A DNA stretch of 64,000 nucleotides from positions 13,956,787 to 14,020,786 of the forward strand of contig CM055895.1 in NCBI GenBank assembly GCA_029582155.1, given 5' to 3'. Below, one piece after another: positions 11,725 through 22,286 of the stretch. The stretch is from Panopea generosa. Taxonomy: Eukaryota > Mollusca > Bivalvia > Adapedonta > Hiatellidae. Both the position numbers and the translations under genes were made by a program. Numbering within the stretch: the stretch's first letter is position 1; each line of letters opens with the position of its first letter. The notes beneath the pieces were generated by a model. That model was not told the DNA's origin and searched no databases. It saw only the letters and a program-made list of their open reading frames with translations.

Positions 11725-12012
11725 GTGAGTCCATCCTTTTAATAAACATAATGTTAACATTAAATTAACTTTCAGTGTTTCACATATATGTATTGTACCA
11801 ATTCATTTTTGAAACATTTCTAAGAATGGGCAGAAGGGGGTATAAAGTGTTAACTGTCTGCTTGTTCATTTGCCTTCTCCATCCCACTATTACCTACCTG
11901 TTTGTCTGACTGGTCAGTGATCACCTGTCTTGTGTCACCATATGTGTTTGTGAAGACAGCAAATACAGGAATGTCTGATGTAAAAGTATCATGCTCAGGA
12001 CCCCACCCTCTC

Positions 12013-12050
12013 AAAGGGCTAGGTTCACGAGTAGCCAAAATCGGCCCAAT
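12013..12050 (+). repeat. Left terminal inverted repeat of the 5.6-kb transposon
   Basis: 38 bp beginning AAAGGGCTAGGTTCACGAG and ending AAAATCGGCCCAAT, identical in reverse complement to 17557-17594. The similarity stops abruptly at both sides, as expected for a transposon end. Confidence 0.95.
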
Positions 12051-13924
12051 CTCAAAAATTGATAAGATTATATGTATGGAATCTTGAAACAATTTATTTT
12101 TTGTATTTGGTACTGTTTTTTTATATAACATAATATTATGTAAACACTGTTAATTTTAATACATGGTGTCGAAGGAGAAAACACGTTATTTTTGGCGACG
12201 TACGCAAAATGACGTCGTGAACGGCCGTGATATTGGCGTTCAGTTAATTTTCGTTTGGATTTTTTTTATTTCGTTGTTTTGATTTCGATGACATATCCGT
12301 GTTTCATAACCAATTTTAGTGAAAAATCAATATTTCGGCCCATTAAAATCGCGTGTTTATGTTACATAGCGTGTTCTAATTATTAACCTCTACCTCGCAA
12401 CACGGGGTAATCAAGGTGTGTATTAGTGTGCACCTTTTGGTGAGGACGTGTAATAAAGTCGTAACCGCAAATTCACTCGTTGGATAAAAGTTTCCTCATG
12501 CTTGATAAAAGATCGCTTGAAAGGAAATATGTTTTTCTGAGGTTGAATGTACCGCCTGTTCACTTATTGAATTTGGCATGTTCATCTAAGGAACAGTCTA
12601 TTTTTAGCAACTTACACAGTGACGAAAAATGTATACAAGATAATACATGACCTCTGACATTGACACGCATTAAACAGAGACAGCTGATTTTCTAGTACGT
12701 TTTACTAAATTATATAATTTAATACTGTACGAATTATATACACACATTGTGACTGTCCTTTAGTAATCACCTGACACTCATGTATAATCAGAGTATATTC
12801 GTAAATTATGTCCGGTGTCCGAACGCTAAACGTGATATTACTGTTGACAAACCTATACCAATACGTTATTAATACGGCATCATATCGCATTCGCGAATGT
12901 TGTACGGAGAAGCCATTTTAATCGCCCAACACATTTGTGAAGATTGACGAGTGACAAGGAAAATACCAGTGACTTAATTACATGTTTTTATGTCTCTGAC
13001 AAAACGCATTCCATTAAATGAAAAGGCTAACTGACGGATATTAAGAAACAACACAAATGTCATTTGACTTTGCTCAGACGTTTATATTATAGCATGAATC
13101 ACTCTGAATGTATCTGATATTGCATATATATACTAGTTTTAAATATTCGAAAACAACACGCTATAACAACACTTCAACACAATAAACAAACAATATGTTA
13201 TGCAGTTATCACAAAATAGTGAAACAAACTTGTAGATGAAAAGAAATGCATTGCTGGGAAGCCATTCAGGTATTCCGTATAATCCATGTATATTTAACGG
13301 AGTTCTTCCACACACAATAAAACTAGCATTTCCTGTTTAAAATATATCCATTATAAAATTATACTGCCGTGGTGACGAGTGACGGCAAGTCCCATAACTT
13401 CACTGTCATTTTAGTAATATAATTGTAACGGCCGCATGGTATCAACTTATTAAAACTATACCGTTTTTACACACCCATTTACAAAAACGATGTCTAATAT
13501 TGCATTCTTTCTCTTGCACGCTTTACACAGCACAAATGTAGCAAAATAATTAAGTATATGCATATTCATACATATTTATGGAATGCGAACAGTCAAACCT
13601 TTCTTAAGAAACCAATCAAGGGAAGCAGCAAAAGTGGCATTTAAAGACAGGTTGTTGCTTAATATAGGTAAATATAGTTACTCTGAAAGCATATGAATGA
13701 AAAACAGCAATTATGGCTGTTTAACACAAGTGGTTGCTTAATAGAGATGACCGCTTATACAGGTTTTGCTGTTTTTGTCCAAAAGCCGACAACAAATATT
13801 TACAGATCAAAAGGGTGGTAATTGAGTGATTTTATTTCAGATAAATAGCACGTTATATACGTTTGTTACAAACAACTTCGATTCCAGAGTCATACTTATT
13901 TAGAGATCCTAACAACACTGTCAG
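12051..13924. other. 3' non-coding region of the transposon
   Basis: Lies downstream of the transposase stop codon (in - orientation) to the left TIR. CRE-like TGACGTCG occurs near 12210-12217 and CpG is more frequent than in the surrounding intron. The segment 13600-13765 resembles a dispersed repeat at 33560-33710. No second gene, such as the Myb/MADF gene of classical Harbinger elements, is seen. Confidence 0.6.
13600..13765. repeat. Dispersed repeat segment shared with 33560-33710
   Basis: The two regions share, in order, ACAGGTTGTTG, CTCTGAAAGCA or its variant, TGGCTGTTT, ACAAGTG, TTGCTTAATAGA and ACAGGTTT. One copy is inside the DNA transposon, so either the transposon captured it or both loci derive from transposon fragments. 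Confidence 0.5.
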
Positions 13925-14656
13925 TTAGTCTGAGTCACAAGCTTCGCTGCCGGAATCCGAAGCATCAATCGCTTCCGGTATATTGCTTGCATCAAGCAAG
14001 TTCTCGCCCCAATTGCGAACACCAAATCCTCTCGTATCAACATACCGGTATCTGGCATATCCGAGATACCATATAATTGACGCAATATGTGAACATACTC
14101 CCACTACGCGACTACCAGCCCTGCATTTACAATACCACGCTGTCACTTCAGTTGGGTCGAACCTTAACCACAAAACGTACTGTTTAGCCGAAACATGACG
14201 ACTCTGAAGTCGAACACGTATCAGATCACTCTTTTCTGTGTGTATTTGAATATTGCAGTTCCCATCTAAATGTTCCTGCACATAACTTGAACTTAACTTA
14301 AGCTGATACACGCCACAGGTGAGAGAACGTAATTGATCCTCGCTTAATCTCGGGAAGTGATCAAGGTCTACTTCACTTACTGCTTTCCATATTGTCGACC
14401 GTCTTTCAAGATTTCGGTCTTCGATTTCGGATTTCAAGACATTTACTTGCTTTGACATTTTTAACATATGTGCTGCTATCTGTTTGTCTTCATCCGCATT
14501 ATCTGGACAACACAGAGATGATAAGTATTTGTTTGAGATGGCACACACTATTTTAACATAATCACCAATGTAAGGAACTTGATTTGTTGGTAGAACCCTG
14601 TCTAGGTATTTCCAACGTTTTATTCTGGCGTTTGCAGACTCGACAACCCAGCGTAT
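13925..14656 (-). CDS. Transposase exon 2: catalytic Glu and SWIM-type zinc finger
   Basis: The exon begins after an acceptor (TTTTCAATAG in - orientation) at 14656, in phase 0, and runs 243 codons to a stop at 13925. It opens IRWVVESANARIKRW; the Glu (residue 465 of the joined protein) is the expected third acidic residue of the DDE triad, in the usual R..VE.....RLK context of DDE_Tnp_4 proteins. Towards the C-terminus WYCKCRAGSRVVGVCSHI gives Cys635-x-Cys637 ... Cys647-x-His649, a SWIM zinc finger, which in other proteins binds DNA or protein. The tail is acidic (DASDSGSEACDSD). No stops or frameshifts are present. Confidence 0.9.
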   Translation of the reverse strand: MRWVVESANARIKRWKYLDRVLPTNQVPYIGDYVKIVCAISNKYLSSLCCPDNADEDKQIAAHMLKMSKQVNVLKSEIEDRNLERRSTIWKAVSEVDLDHFPRLSEDQLRSLTCGVYQLKLSSSYVQEHLDGNCNIQIHTEKSDLIRVRLQSRHVSAKQYVLWLRFDPTEVTAWYCKCRAGSRVVGVCSHIASIIWYLGYARYRYVDTRGFGVRNWGENLLDASNIPEAIDASDSGSEACDSD

Positions 14657-15128
14657 CTATTGAAAATAAACCGAAAACAACATCAATCGTTGTACAAGTC
14701 ATTTAAGTACAAATATATATATATTTTCAATTAAAGGGTTTTGCGACAATGTTAAAATCGACATTATATTATATAGATACATGTAAATAATTTTCAGTGG
14801 GGACATTGAAATAATATGACAATTGCCGTGCATCCCATTGATACGAATTATAATACGAATAAATACATATATAAAGTTACATTATCCTTATTAATAATAT
14901 ACCGAACAGGATGAATTGTTGCTCAACACCATGCATCATGGGCGTAAGAGTGTTTCAATTATTGGGGGTTGGGGGAAGTGGGGGCAGGCTGAGGAGATAG
15001 TAAAATATTGAGATAGAGGCAAAGTATATGCTGGCCCCTACAACCTAAACAAACCCCCACCCCCGGCCCCCGACTCCTACGTCTATGTGTATACATTTGA
15101 ATACAAATATGTAGCCTGTCAATCTTAC

Positions 15129-16505
15129 CTTTGTAACTAATCTGCTGGAGTTTGCGTCTTCAGTTGGCATCTGCTTCTGTCCCTTGGTCATAAACGATGG
15201 CATTTCGGCTTTTATTCCAAGGTTCGCCAACAATTCTACAGCATCTCGAAATCCCCTGTCAACTATAAATACATCTTCGGGCTGTATGTATGATTTAATA
15301 TCTTCAATATTTGTCATGAGCATGTGGTTTAGTATTCTAGCATCGTTGCTTTTTGAGTCCGATAGATATGGACCTACAATTGTTACAAAATATCCTGTAG
15401 TCGACACCACTACCATTGGCTTTACAAGTGGTCTGCCCTTATGCATACTGTATGACCTTCGCTGGAAAAGGAAATTGTTGCTTTTCTGTATATATATATA
15501 AGTACCGTCTAACAAAAGAATTAATTTTGCAGCTTCACCGGATTCATCGGTCCCAAACAATGACTGTGCTAGTGGGCGTGTGTGGGTATTTATTAAGACT
15601 TCCCTTGCAATGTGATGAAGTCCCAAGTGTTTGGGTACGAATGTTTTCATAAGGATCTGTCGGACAGATGTGATGGCCCTCCTTATACTAGACTTTGATA
15701 TACCGAATAGTGTCCCTATTAATTTGTTTGACATCCCCGACTTCAGTTTTAAAAGGAATATACCAACTGTAGTACGAATACTTCTGGAAGGCGTGTTACG
15801 TATGTGTCCATCTATCAATGTACAAAGATCATCAAAATCCTCTCTTTTCAAACCTGTCGTTTCGTTATATTCTGTATCATTGAGAGAATCAAAATTGAAT
15901 CTATTATTTGTCCGTAGGCACGTGTTCCTCATGCTGGATAAAAGATCCAATATCATACTTCTGTTGAGATACGTTGTAGCAAGCGTCGGCATATCTTTTA
16001 GAGCTGCAGGCAACAACTTCTGGTCTTGGATGTGCACCGGACAGCATCTAGATCCAGCAGCAATTATCACATTACTTTCCAAAAACGCAGCAAATCTTGC
16101 ATCTGATGCTATGACAACTAGTTTTGGGCCAGGTCGCTTACAAATGAAACACCTAGAGTGGGATTTTGGCGTTGATGGAATATTCATTGCTATCGACGGT
16201 GGGCTGGCCATTTGAGCTGACCTTTGCTGCTGTCGAACTGTTTGTTCCGGTACATAGTCTGGATCCGTTTGTTCAGTAAGGTCATTGCCGTGCTGCAAAT
16301 TGGAATTTAGTTTAACGGTCTTCGTTTCTGCAATGTAGTATTTGTGTCTGCAGGTATTACACAATACGTCCCTATCTGATGCAGTTATTAAAAACTTCTT
16401 GGCTAGGAAAGATTTGAACGACCCATTCATTGGTCGTCTGTTTTTGGGGTTTGTTCTTTTGCTGCACAAAATGCAGTTGTATGCTTTTTTGTTCCCCTCG
16501 GGCAT
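15129..16505 (-). CDS. Transposase exon 1: zinc-binding N-terminus, HTH and first two catalytic Asp
   Basis: 459 codons from an ATG at 16505 (MPEGNKKAYNCILC) to a donor AAG|GTAAGA, ending phase 0. Visible features: Cys11/Cys14 ... Cys49/Cys52; a second cluster Cys119/Cys122 ... Cys154/155 and His158; a helix-turn-helix-like segment at about 245-283 (LKSGMSNKLIGTLFGISKSS); catalytic Asp333 in LLLDGTYIYI and Asp416 in FIVDRGFRDA. With Glu465 in exon 2 this forms a complete DDE set. The start is preceded by an acceptor-like TTTTTCTTTCAG, so a non-coding 5' exon is likely; a candidate ends at a GTAATT donor near 16965. The reaction would be cut-and-paste transposition of elements carrying the 38-bp TIR. 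The protein could alternatively be domesticated, but the surrounding identical TIRs argue for an ordinary young transposon. Confidence 0.92.
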
Positions 16506-16535
16506 CCTGAAAGAAAAAAAAATTGTCAGTGACGG

Positions 16536-16602
16536 GATTCGATCTTGAGACCTTTCAGTCTATAATTAAACGCGGTACCACTACGCTACTGCCGCTTTAG
16601 AA
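16536..16602 (-). repeat. tRNA-like sequence inside the transposon
   Basis: On the - strand it reads GCGGCAGTAGCGTAGTGGTA, where GCGTAGTGGTA resembles an A box, and later AGATCGAATCCCG, a B-box-like T arm. The expected acceptor-stem complement CTGCCGC is not present at the 3' end. It is therefore a SINE head relic or degenerate tRNA rather than a functional tRNA. It lies just upstream of the transposase start. Confidence 0.55.
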
Positions 16603-16605
16603 CAA

Positions 16606-17556
16606 TAAGCAAAAAATCAAGTTATTATTTATAAAAATAGCAAGTAACGAAAAACTAAACTTGTGCTCTGCAGATTGTTTTGTTGTTGTTTTTTTTAGGT
16701 TGGGATTGTTCTTTCCATTAAAAAAAATAATAATATAGAAAACAATGCAATTGCTTGATCAAATCGACGGAATTATACATCGAGCATTCAGATTCGCTCC
16801 CGACCCTATTCGTACTTTTACATCGTTGTATAAATCTATATATGGTTGCAAATGTTGCCTTTTGTACGATTTAAATAAAATATAAAAATAACAAAATAAG
16901 TCTGTATTCACACCATTTTGAATGATTAATAGTATTACACACATAAAATAAAAAAAATTACCTTCTTGAAATGTATGTGGCGAAACAGCATCCAGGTTCC
17001 AACGCAAAACTCCGTTGACGACGAACAGAACATTACATCTTTATATGAAAAAAATGGTCACTTTGAAAGTTTAAAGTTGTGATGCTTGTAAGCATTTATC
17101 AACACTGCCGTATAATAAATTTGGAGTTTTTTAAATAAGAAAATAAAATGTCCTGGAAATAAAACGAACCATATCCGATATATGTGATATCCGAATGAAC
17201 GCAAGAAACAGGCAAGAAACAACCAGGTTCGGGAACGATTTTTTAATTATTTTAATATGAGCGCAAGTGTCGCCATACTAGATATTTCTGTACATGTTTT
17301 GTTTTAATACCAGTAAATGTTGGGGAAAATTTCAAGAATGGCGAAGAATGCGCTCTATGTAAAAAACAATAAATAATGGTTGAATATCCATGAAAATAGC
17401 CAATTTCCTTAAGTATTGGGTATATTTGGGGTTCAATAAAATACAACAACATACAATCAACACAATATATTATATATGGTTGGATCATTGAGGTGTCACA
17501 CAACAACAAACAAGTGGTATATTATAGGTTCCGTTTATTTTATATTTTGTAAATGT
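16606..17556. other. 5' region of the transposon (promoter side of the transposase)
   Basis: AT-rich sequence between the tRNA-like relic and the right TIR. A short possible 5' exon ends near 16965 at AAGAAG|GTAATT in - orientation; joined to the acceptor before 16505 it would leave the ATG at 16505 out of frame with any upstream Met, so it is probably untranslated. Confidence 0.45.
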
Positions 17557-17594
17557 ATTGGGCCGATTTTGGCTACTCGTGAACCTAGCCCTTT
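17557..17594 (-). repeat. Right terminal inverted repeat of the 5.6-kb transposon
   Basis: Exact reverse complement of 12013-12050 over 38 bp. Confidence 0.95.
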
Positions 17595-17604
17595 CCTCAA
17601 ATAT

Positions 17605-17961
17605 ATATATATGGAGATAATTATTTGTGAATAACCAAGACATAAATGTACAGACCAAGTGCCACCTAGCTACAATGCAAACCATAGATAAAATATCAAG
17701 GCCTCTGCCAAACCAATAAATTTGGTGTCGACCATGACTTATATACTATGGTTTTACATGCAACATATCTAGACTGGACGGACAATTTACATACAGGAAC
17801 TGATAGCTTTATATGAGTAGGATCCCATTAAGGATTCATGACTACTCACATGCTATATAAAGGACAGATTTATAAATCAGTTGGATCATATAGATACAGT
17901 GAATTCATATATATTTAATTTCATAAAGGGAGATTCCGTTGTTGTGAATTTTATTATCTCC

Positions 17962-18045
<84 letters not shown>

Positions 18046-18160
18046 GGAGATAATTAATTGTGAATAACCAAGACATAAATGTATAGACAGGGCTACGGTA
18101 AGTGCGCCTAGCTACAATACAAACCATAGACACAATATCAAGGCCTCTGCTAATTTTTGA
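17605..18160. repeat. Two direct copies of an approximately 110-bp sequence around a TA microsatellite
   Basis: Copies at 17612-17710 and 18044-18150 share TGGAGATAAT, TGTGAATAACCAAGACATAAA, GCTACAATRCAAACCATAGA and ATATCAAGGCCTCTGC. Both are preceded by TA repeats. AAGGGAGAT at 17928 and ATCTCCCTT at 17955 form an inverted pair between them. This is probably a duplicated small element or unequal exchange at the TA tracts. Confidence 0.75.
17964..18042. repeat. (TA)n microsatellite
   Basis: About 39 uninterrupted TA dinucleotides. A frame through it encodes an artefactual IYIYIY string. Confidence 0.97.
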
Positions 18161-18240
18161 ATTTTTTTTAAATATTTCATACATTTACAATAATTGAAAC
18201 TGAATGTCTGTAAATGCAAATATTGATCATATTTACACTA

Positions 18241-18440
18241 GGCCTGATTAGCTCATTTGGTTACGCGTCTGACTATCAATCCAGTGATCATTAGTTCGAA
18301 TCTTTGCCCGGCAACAGTCTCTTTGATGATCAATATACGACATTGTGTCTCATTATTCGTTTCTCACCGCTGATTCAAATGGGAAAGTTATCAGTTACTT
18401 GTGGAGATGGGGTGTGCTCAATTACTGTTTAATCCCAGGA
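18241..18440 (+). mobile_element. tRNA-derived SINE, family A, 3'-truncated
   Basis: Starts GGCCTGATTAGCTCATTTGG, with TTAGTTCGAATC as B box and the family body through GGTGTGCTCAATTACTGTTTA and AATCCCAGGA. The terminal block and the AATC tail are missing. Confidence 0.85.
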
Positions 18441-20650
18441 ATGTCCTGTTGGAATCCAACTAGACTTGGAACATAGAGGGAAATGTGTGTTGAAGTTCAT
18501 AGTAAAAGAACCATAAATTTATCTTTAATAATGACAGAATTATCTCCCTTGTTTAACTTTATTTTTTTGGAGGATATTTTTGCTTGTCCAACGCAAATAT
18601 GACCAAGCTAGGGTCCGGTCCGCTGTTTGTTGCTGTGGGAAATTAGCTCATTGCGAACTGAAAACCATAATTGCTTACACATCACATATTGTTATGTTGT
18701 TTATAACATTTAAGGTAGATGATCCAATTCAAGATCACCACAAAGAATTTTGTTACCTTTCCACATTAATAACAGTTTCAAGTTGCATTATATGTCTCCC
18801 AAGTTCCAAGTGGCACAATGTTCTTTATTAAAAACTAAAATAAGTTCTTCACCAACAAGCCTAACATAATCATTTCCTTACCCAAAACAACTCTACAACA
18901 AACTCTCTACAACGTTCCTCTTTCACATCTCAATTTCAACTCTTTCCTCTCAACTCTAACACCTCATTTCAAGGATATTCAGATTATCAAAATATGTGGC
19001 AGAAGCCAATTAAAGTTCTCATTATATCTTAAGAGTTATTAAAAAGCAAGCCAACCAGTCTGGATGGCATTTCATAAGAACATTTATACCTGGATGTTGT
19101 TACAAATAGTCAGTAAATAATCAAGCTAATACCTTACAAGAGAACAATAAGCATTTTCTGTCGTACAGGAAAAATGGCTGTTGATGGCTTTCACTAAGAG
19201 GTGTGAATAACTTTGTTCAAATACGTTTAATCAAAATAATGCTTTTGTAAGCCCAAAAAATAGTGACTTTGTAAAATATAAAAATGTCCAAATACTAATT
19301 TAGAAACACTATTTATGATATTAATAATATATTCAATATCAGGGGTAGTCAACTTACAAAACTATATAGTCTTAAAATTCACTGTTACACATATCTTTAA
19401 AAGCATGTAAGAGAATCCAATGTGACTTGGAACATAGATAGAAAGCAATGGGTGAAAGTGCCGAGAGAAAATGTCAACTTATCTTAAATAATGGCAGAAT
19501 TTTTTTTGGTTGTCCAAAATATATCTTCAAAAGAATGGAGGGAAATGTGTGGAAATACATCAATTTTGACTGACTTTTGTGAGTAAATCTAACAGTGTTT
19601 ATTTTTTTTGTTGGAATGGGGGTGGGGTCCCTTCATCAGGGGTAAATAGCACCTTAATGATGAAAGTTGGAGGGGGAGAGGTGTGGGGCATTGGGAGGGG
19701 GGGGGGGGGGGAGGGTTGGGTAGGAGAGGAATGAAAATGGTAAGTATAAATATTTAAAACATTTTACAGGTCAACATCCCTGTTCTTAATTGTTCTAAAC
19801 TGTAAAACTAGGCATAAACCCCATTAAAAACATTAAGAATTAAAAGAAAATACTTTTTAGGCATATTTTTCTTGCATTAGGGGGACAAAAGTGATTTAGG
19901 GAGGAGAATGACATCTGATTTCAGCCTAATTTCGGATCAGAAAATGGAGACAAAAAACCCTACTGTTTATTGACTGTGTTGCACTCCTTGTCTTATTTTG
20001 TTAAGTGTTACGTCTCATTTAAAAAAAAAAAATTATTTTAAAAATGTTTCCGCGCGTAATAATGAATATTATTTTCAAATATTGAGTGATTGTGCTTTCA
20101 AGTAATTTAGAATCAGCGAGTAGCTGTTGCCTTTTGACAGTTTAATGTGCACTAGACAAACTCAAACAATTACTGCTGTAGTACAGTTTTCACATATCTG
20201 TTGAAACTGAAACCACTGCCTTGCTTCCCGCATTGATTGGTGCATATGAAAATCTATTTCATAGTTGGTAAATAAAATACGAGGTGTGTACTGAAGGAGT
20301 TTCAGATGCTTCATCCGTCACTTTGCATGCAGTGTGCCAGTGTACAGACTGAATTGTTACATGTCAGTTGCCTGTATGATGTATATAGACTTCACATACA
20401 GATCATAATGATGCCATATATAGATTTCCTGTAATTACAATGTAAGTGTGTAATTGTCTGGATATTTGGGTTGCCAATTTGCCTAGATTAGTGCCCTGTT
20501 ACGTGTCATTGTTAGCTCTACTGGTCAAAGGCCAGATCCCGGTTTCACGAAAATACGCAAGTCTGTTATTTTACTTAAATTAAAAAATGTGCTCAAGTTT
20601 TGTATGAAATTAAGCGCACTATTGAATATATGTCATGGTACCATAAATTG
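18441..20650. other. RAPGEF intron with a local duplicated block
   Basis: No gene is seen. A block at about 18452-18550 (GACTTGGAACATAGA, GGGAAATGTGTG, AATTTATCTTTAATAATGACAG) has a diverged direct copy at about 19412-19510 (GACTTGGAACATAGA, GAAAGCAATGGGTG, ACTTATCTTAAATAATGGCAG). A short run of the TTAGCTCTACTGG start motif occurs at 20513. A poly-A run is at about 20020-20031. Confidence 0.5.
19669..19725 (+). other. G-rich tract with quadruplex-forming potential
   Basis: Contains GGAGGGGGAG, GTGGGGCATTGGGAGG, an uninterrupted run of about 15 G and AGGGTTGGGTAGG in under 60 bp. More than four runs of at least three G occur with short loops. This is strongly unlike the AT-rich surroundings. 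Confidence 0.8.
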
Positions 20651-21732
20651 CAAAGCTCAAGGTGAGCTATTCTGATTGGCTGTTGTCCGTCCGTCATCTT
20701 TTTGTTGTGTGCACTAGCACCTACATTATTGGCCAAATTAGATTATTAATATCAATCAGAGTTATAGCCCTTGTAACATTAAAAATTACACCATTTGACC
20801 GTGCGTGTAATCTAGGACCCAAATTTTTCATTTGATCTTCACCAAACCTACACAGTAGTTTTATGAGCATAATATCTTGGACAAGTTCTTGAATTGACCA
20901 AGTCAGATTATTAATGTCAGAGTTATGGCCCTTGAAGCATTAAAAAAAAATGCAGTATTTGACCTTGGGTGCACTCTAGAACTAGTTTTTTTCATTTGAC
21001 CCTCATCAAACTTGCACAGAAATTATATAAGCATAATAACTCTAGACAAGTTTTTGAATTGGCCAAATCGGATAATTAATGTCAGAGTTATGTCCCTTGA
21101 AACTAAACAGTCCACTATTTGACCATGTGTGCTCTCTAGCACCCATATTTTTCATTTGATTTTCACCAAATTTACACAGTAGTTATGTAATCAAAATATC
21201 TCGAGAAATTGTTGAACTGGCCAAATCGGATCGTTAATGTCAAAGTTATAGCTCTTTAACTATTACAAAATGCAATATTTTACTTCGTGCACACTTTAGC
21301 ACCCTCATTTTTCATTCCATCCTCATCAAACTTACACAATAGTAATATAAGTATAATATCTGGGACAAGTTCACAGTTATTAAATTACCATAATATATTG
21401 AAAAAGTTCTTGAACTGGCGACTCAGATAAATATTATCAGAGTTATGGCCCTTGAATTGTCAAAAATTATGTGTGTTTGATGTTGTGTGCATTCTAGAAC
21501 TCACAGTTTATATTTGATCTTCATTAAACTTACACAATTGTTATGTAACCATGATATCTGGACAAGTTCTTGAATTGGTCAAATTGGATAATTAATGTCT
21601 TGTGTTATGATCTTTGAATTGACATAAATTGAATTATATGAATTTATGTACACTCTAGCACCTGCAAAATTCTGGCATTGTCTCCTCTGTCGCAGGTGAG
21701 CAGTTTAGGGCCAATCTGGCCCTCTTGTTTCA
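20651..21732 (+). mobile_element. Non-autonomous element ending GGGCCAATCTGGCCCTCTTGTTT, with internal units
   Basis: Begins near CTCAAGGTGAGCTATTCTGA, then TGTCCGTCCGTCATC. It contains about five imperfect units of about 150 bp (TTCATTTGATCTTCACCAAA, TTACACAGTAG, TTGGCCAAATCGGATAATTA, GTCAGAGTTATGGCCCTTGA). It ends GCAGGTGAGCAGTTTAGGG followed by a hairpin (GGGCCA/TGGCCC) and CTCTTGTTT. The same start and end motifs bound the element at 29299-30775. This is a dispersed class I know as common in bivalve DNA; the superfamily cannot be fixed from these motifs. Confidence 0.75.
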
Positions 21733-22054
21733 TCAAATCTTAATCAAACTTACACAGCAGTTACATAGCCACAAGATCTCAGACAATATCTTGAACCAGC
21801 CACATTTGACCACAAATGTCCCCTGCCTCACAGCTTCTAAGCATATTTTAAAGGAAACTTAAGTTTTAATTACATTCTCTGTAAGTTTAAAGCCTAAACT
21901 TTAGATATTTTACATGTATTTTCGAGTGGTCCTGTGCAAGGTTTGCGGTCACTGCCTGGGGGTTATATGCCCTATCCTAGCGTAACTTACAAAAAACATT
22001 GGTCTGTAAGGTTAATCTATCCATTTGTCACCAGTAGAGTGTTCCTGGAGTCTG

Positions 22055-22286
22055 TCTTTTTTTTAACAACGTTTTCAACACATTTCAGGTTATATATGGC
22101 ATATCCAGTTTTACTGGTGGAGGAAGACCTCAGACTGAGTAGAACCACTGTCCTTCCGCAAGTAACTGGCAAACTTTCTCACATAAAATTTTTGGAGCGA
22201 GCGGGTGTTGAACCTGTGACCTTAGTGGTGAGAGTTAAGTGATCTTGCGATGACGTCTTTGACCACTCGGCCACAGAGGACCCTCA
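22055..22286 (-). mobile_element. tRNA-derived SINE, family B (reverse orientation)
   Basis: On the - strand it starts CCTGAGGGTCCTCTGTGGCC, then GAGTGGTCAAAG (A box), GTTCAACACCCGC (decayed B box), the body (AAAGTTTGCCAGTTACTTGC, TCAGTCTGAGGTC, CACCAGTAAAACTGGATATG) and an A-rich 3' end. The class-II tRNA-like (Leu/Ser-type) head identifies family B; other copies are at 26215, 27647, 28378, 37026 and 46379. Confidence 0.9.

Larger units (their letters stand above)
12013..17594 (-). mobile_element. Complete 5.6-kb DDE transposon with 38-bp perfect TIRs
   Basis: The ends are exact inverted copies over 38 bp. The element lies in the RAPGEF intron 288 bp after the exon ending at 11724 and carries one gene on the - strand, coding exons 16505-15129 and 14656-13925. 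The transposase belongs to the DDE_Tnp_4-like group (PIF/Harbinger-ISL2EU neighbourhood); the exact superfamily is uncertain because I could not define a target duplication: the flanks read CCCTCTC on the left and CCTCAAA on the right. If the outer A/T triplet is excluded the element is 12016-17591 and starts GGGCTAGG. Identical TIRs plus an open transposase suggest recent insertion. The subterminal regions (12051-13924 and 16606-17556) hold no other coding exon that I can support. Confidence 0.88.

Noticed and set aside
15184-16215. Plus-strand frames of 78-194 codons over the transposase
   Set aside because: They are antisense shadows of the transposase exon at 15129-16505.
16536-16602. Functional tRNA gene within the transposon
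   Set aside because: A-box- and B-box-like motifs exist, but the 3' acceptor strand does not complement GCGGCAG.
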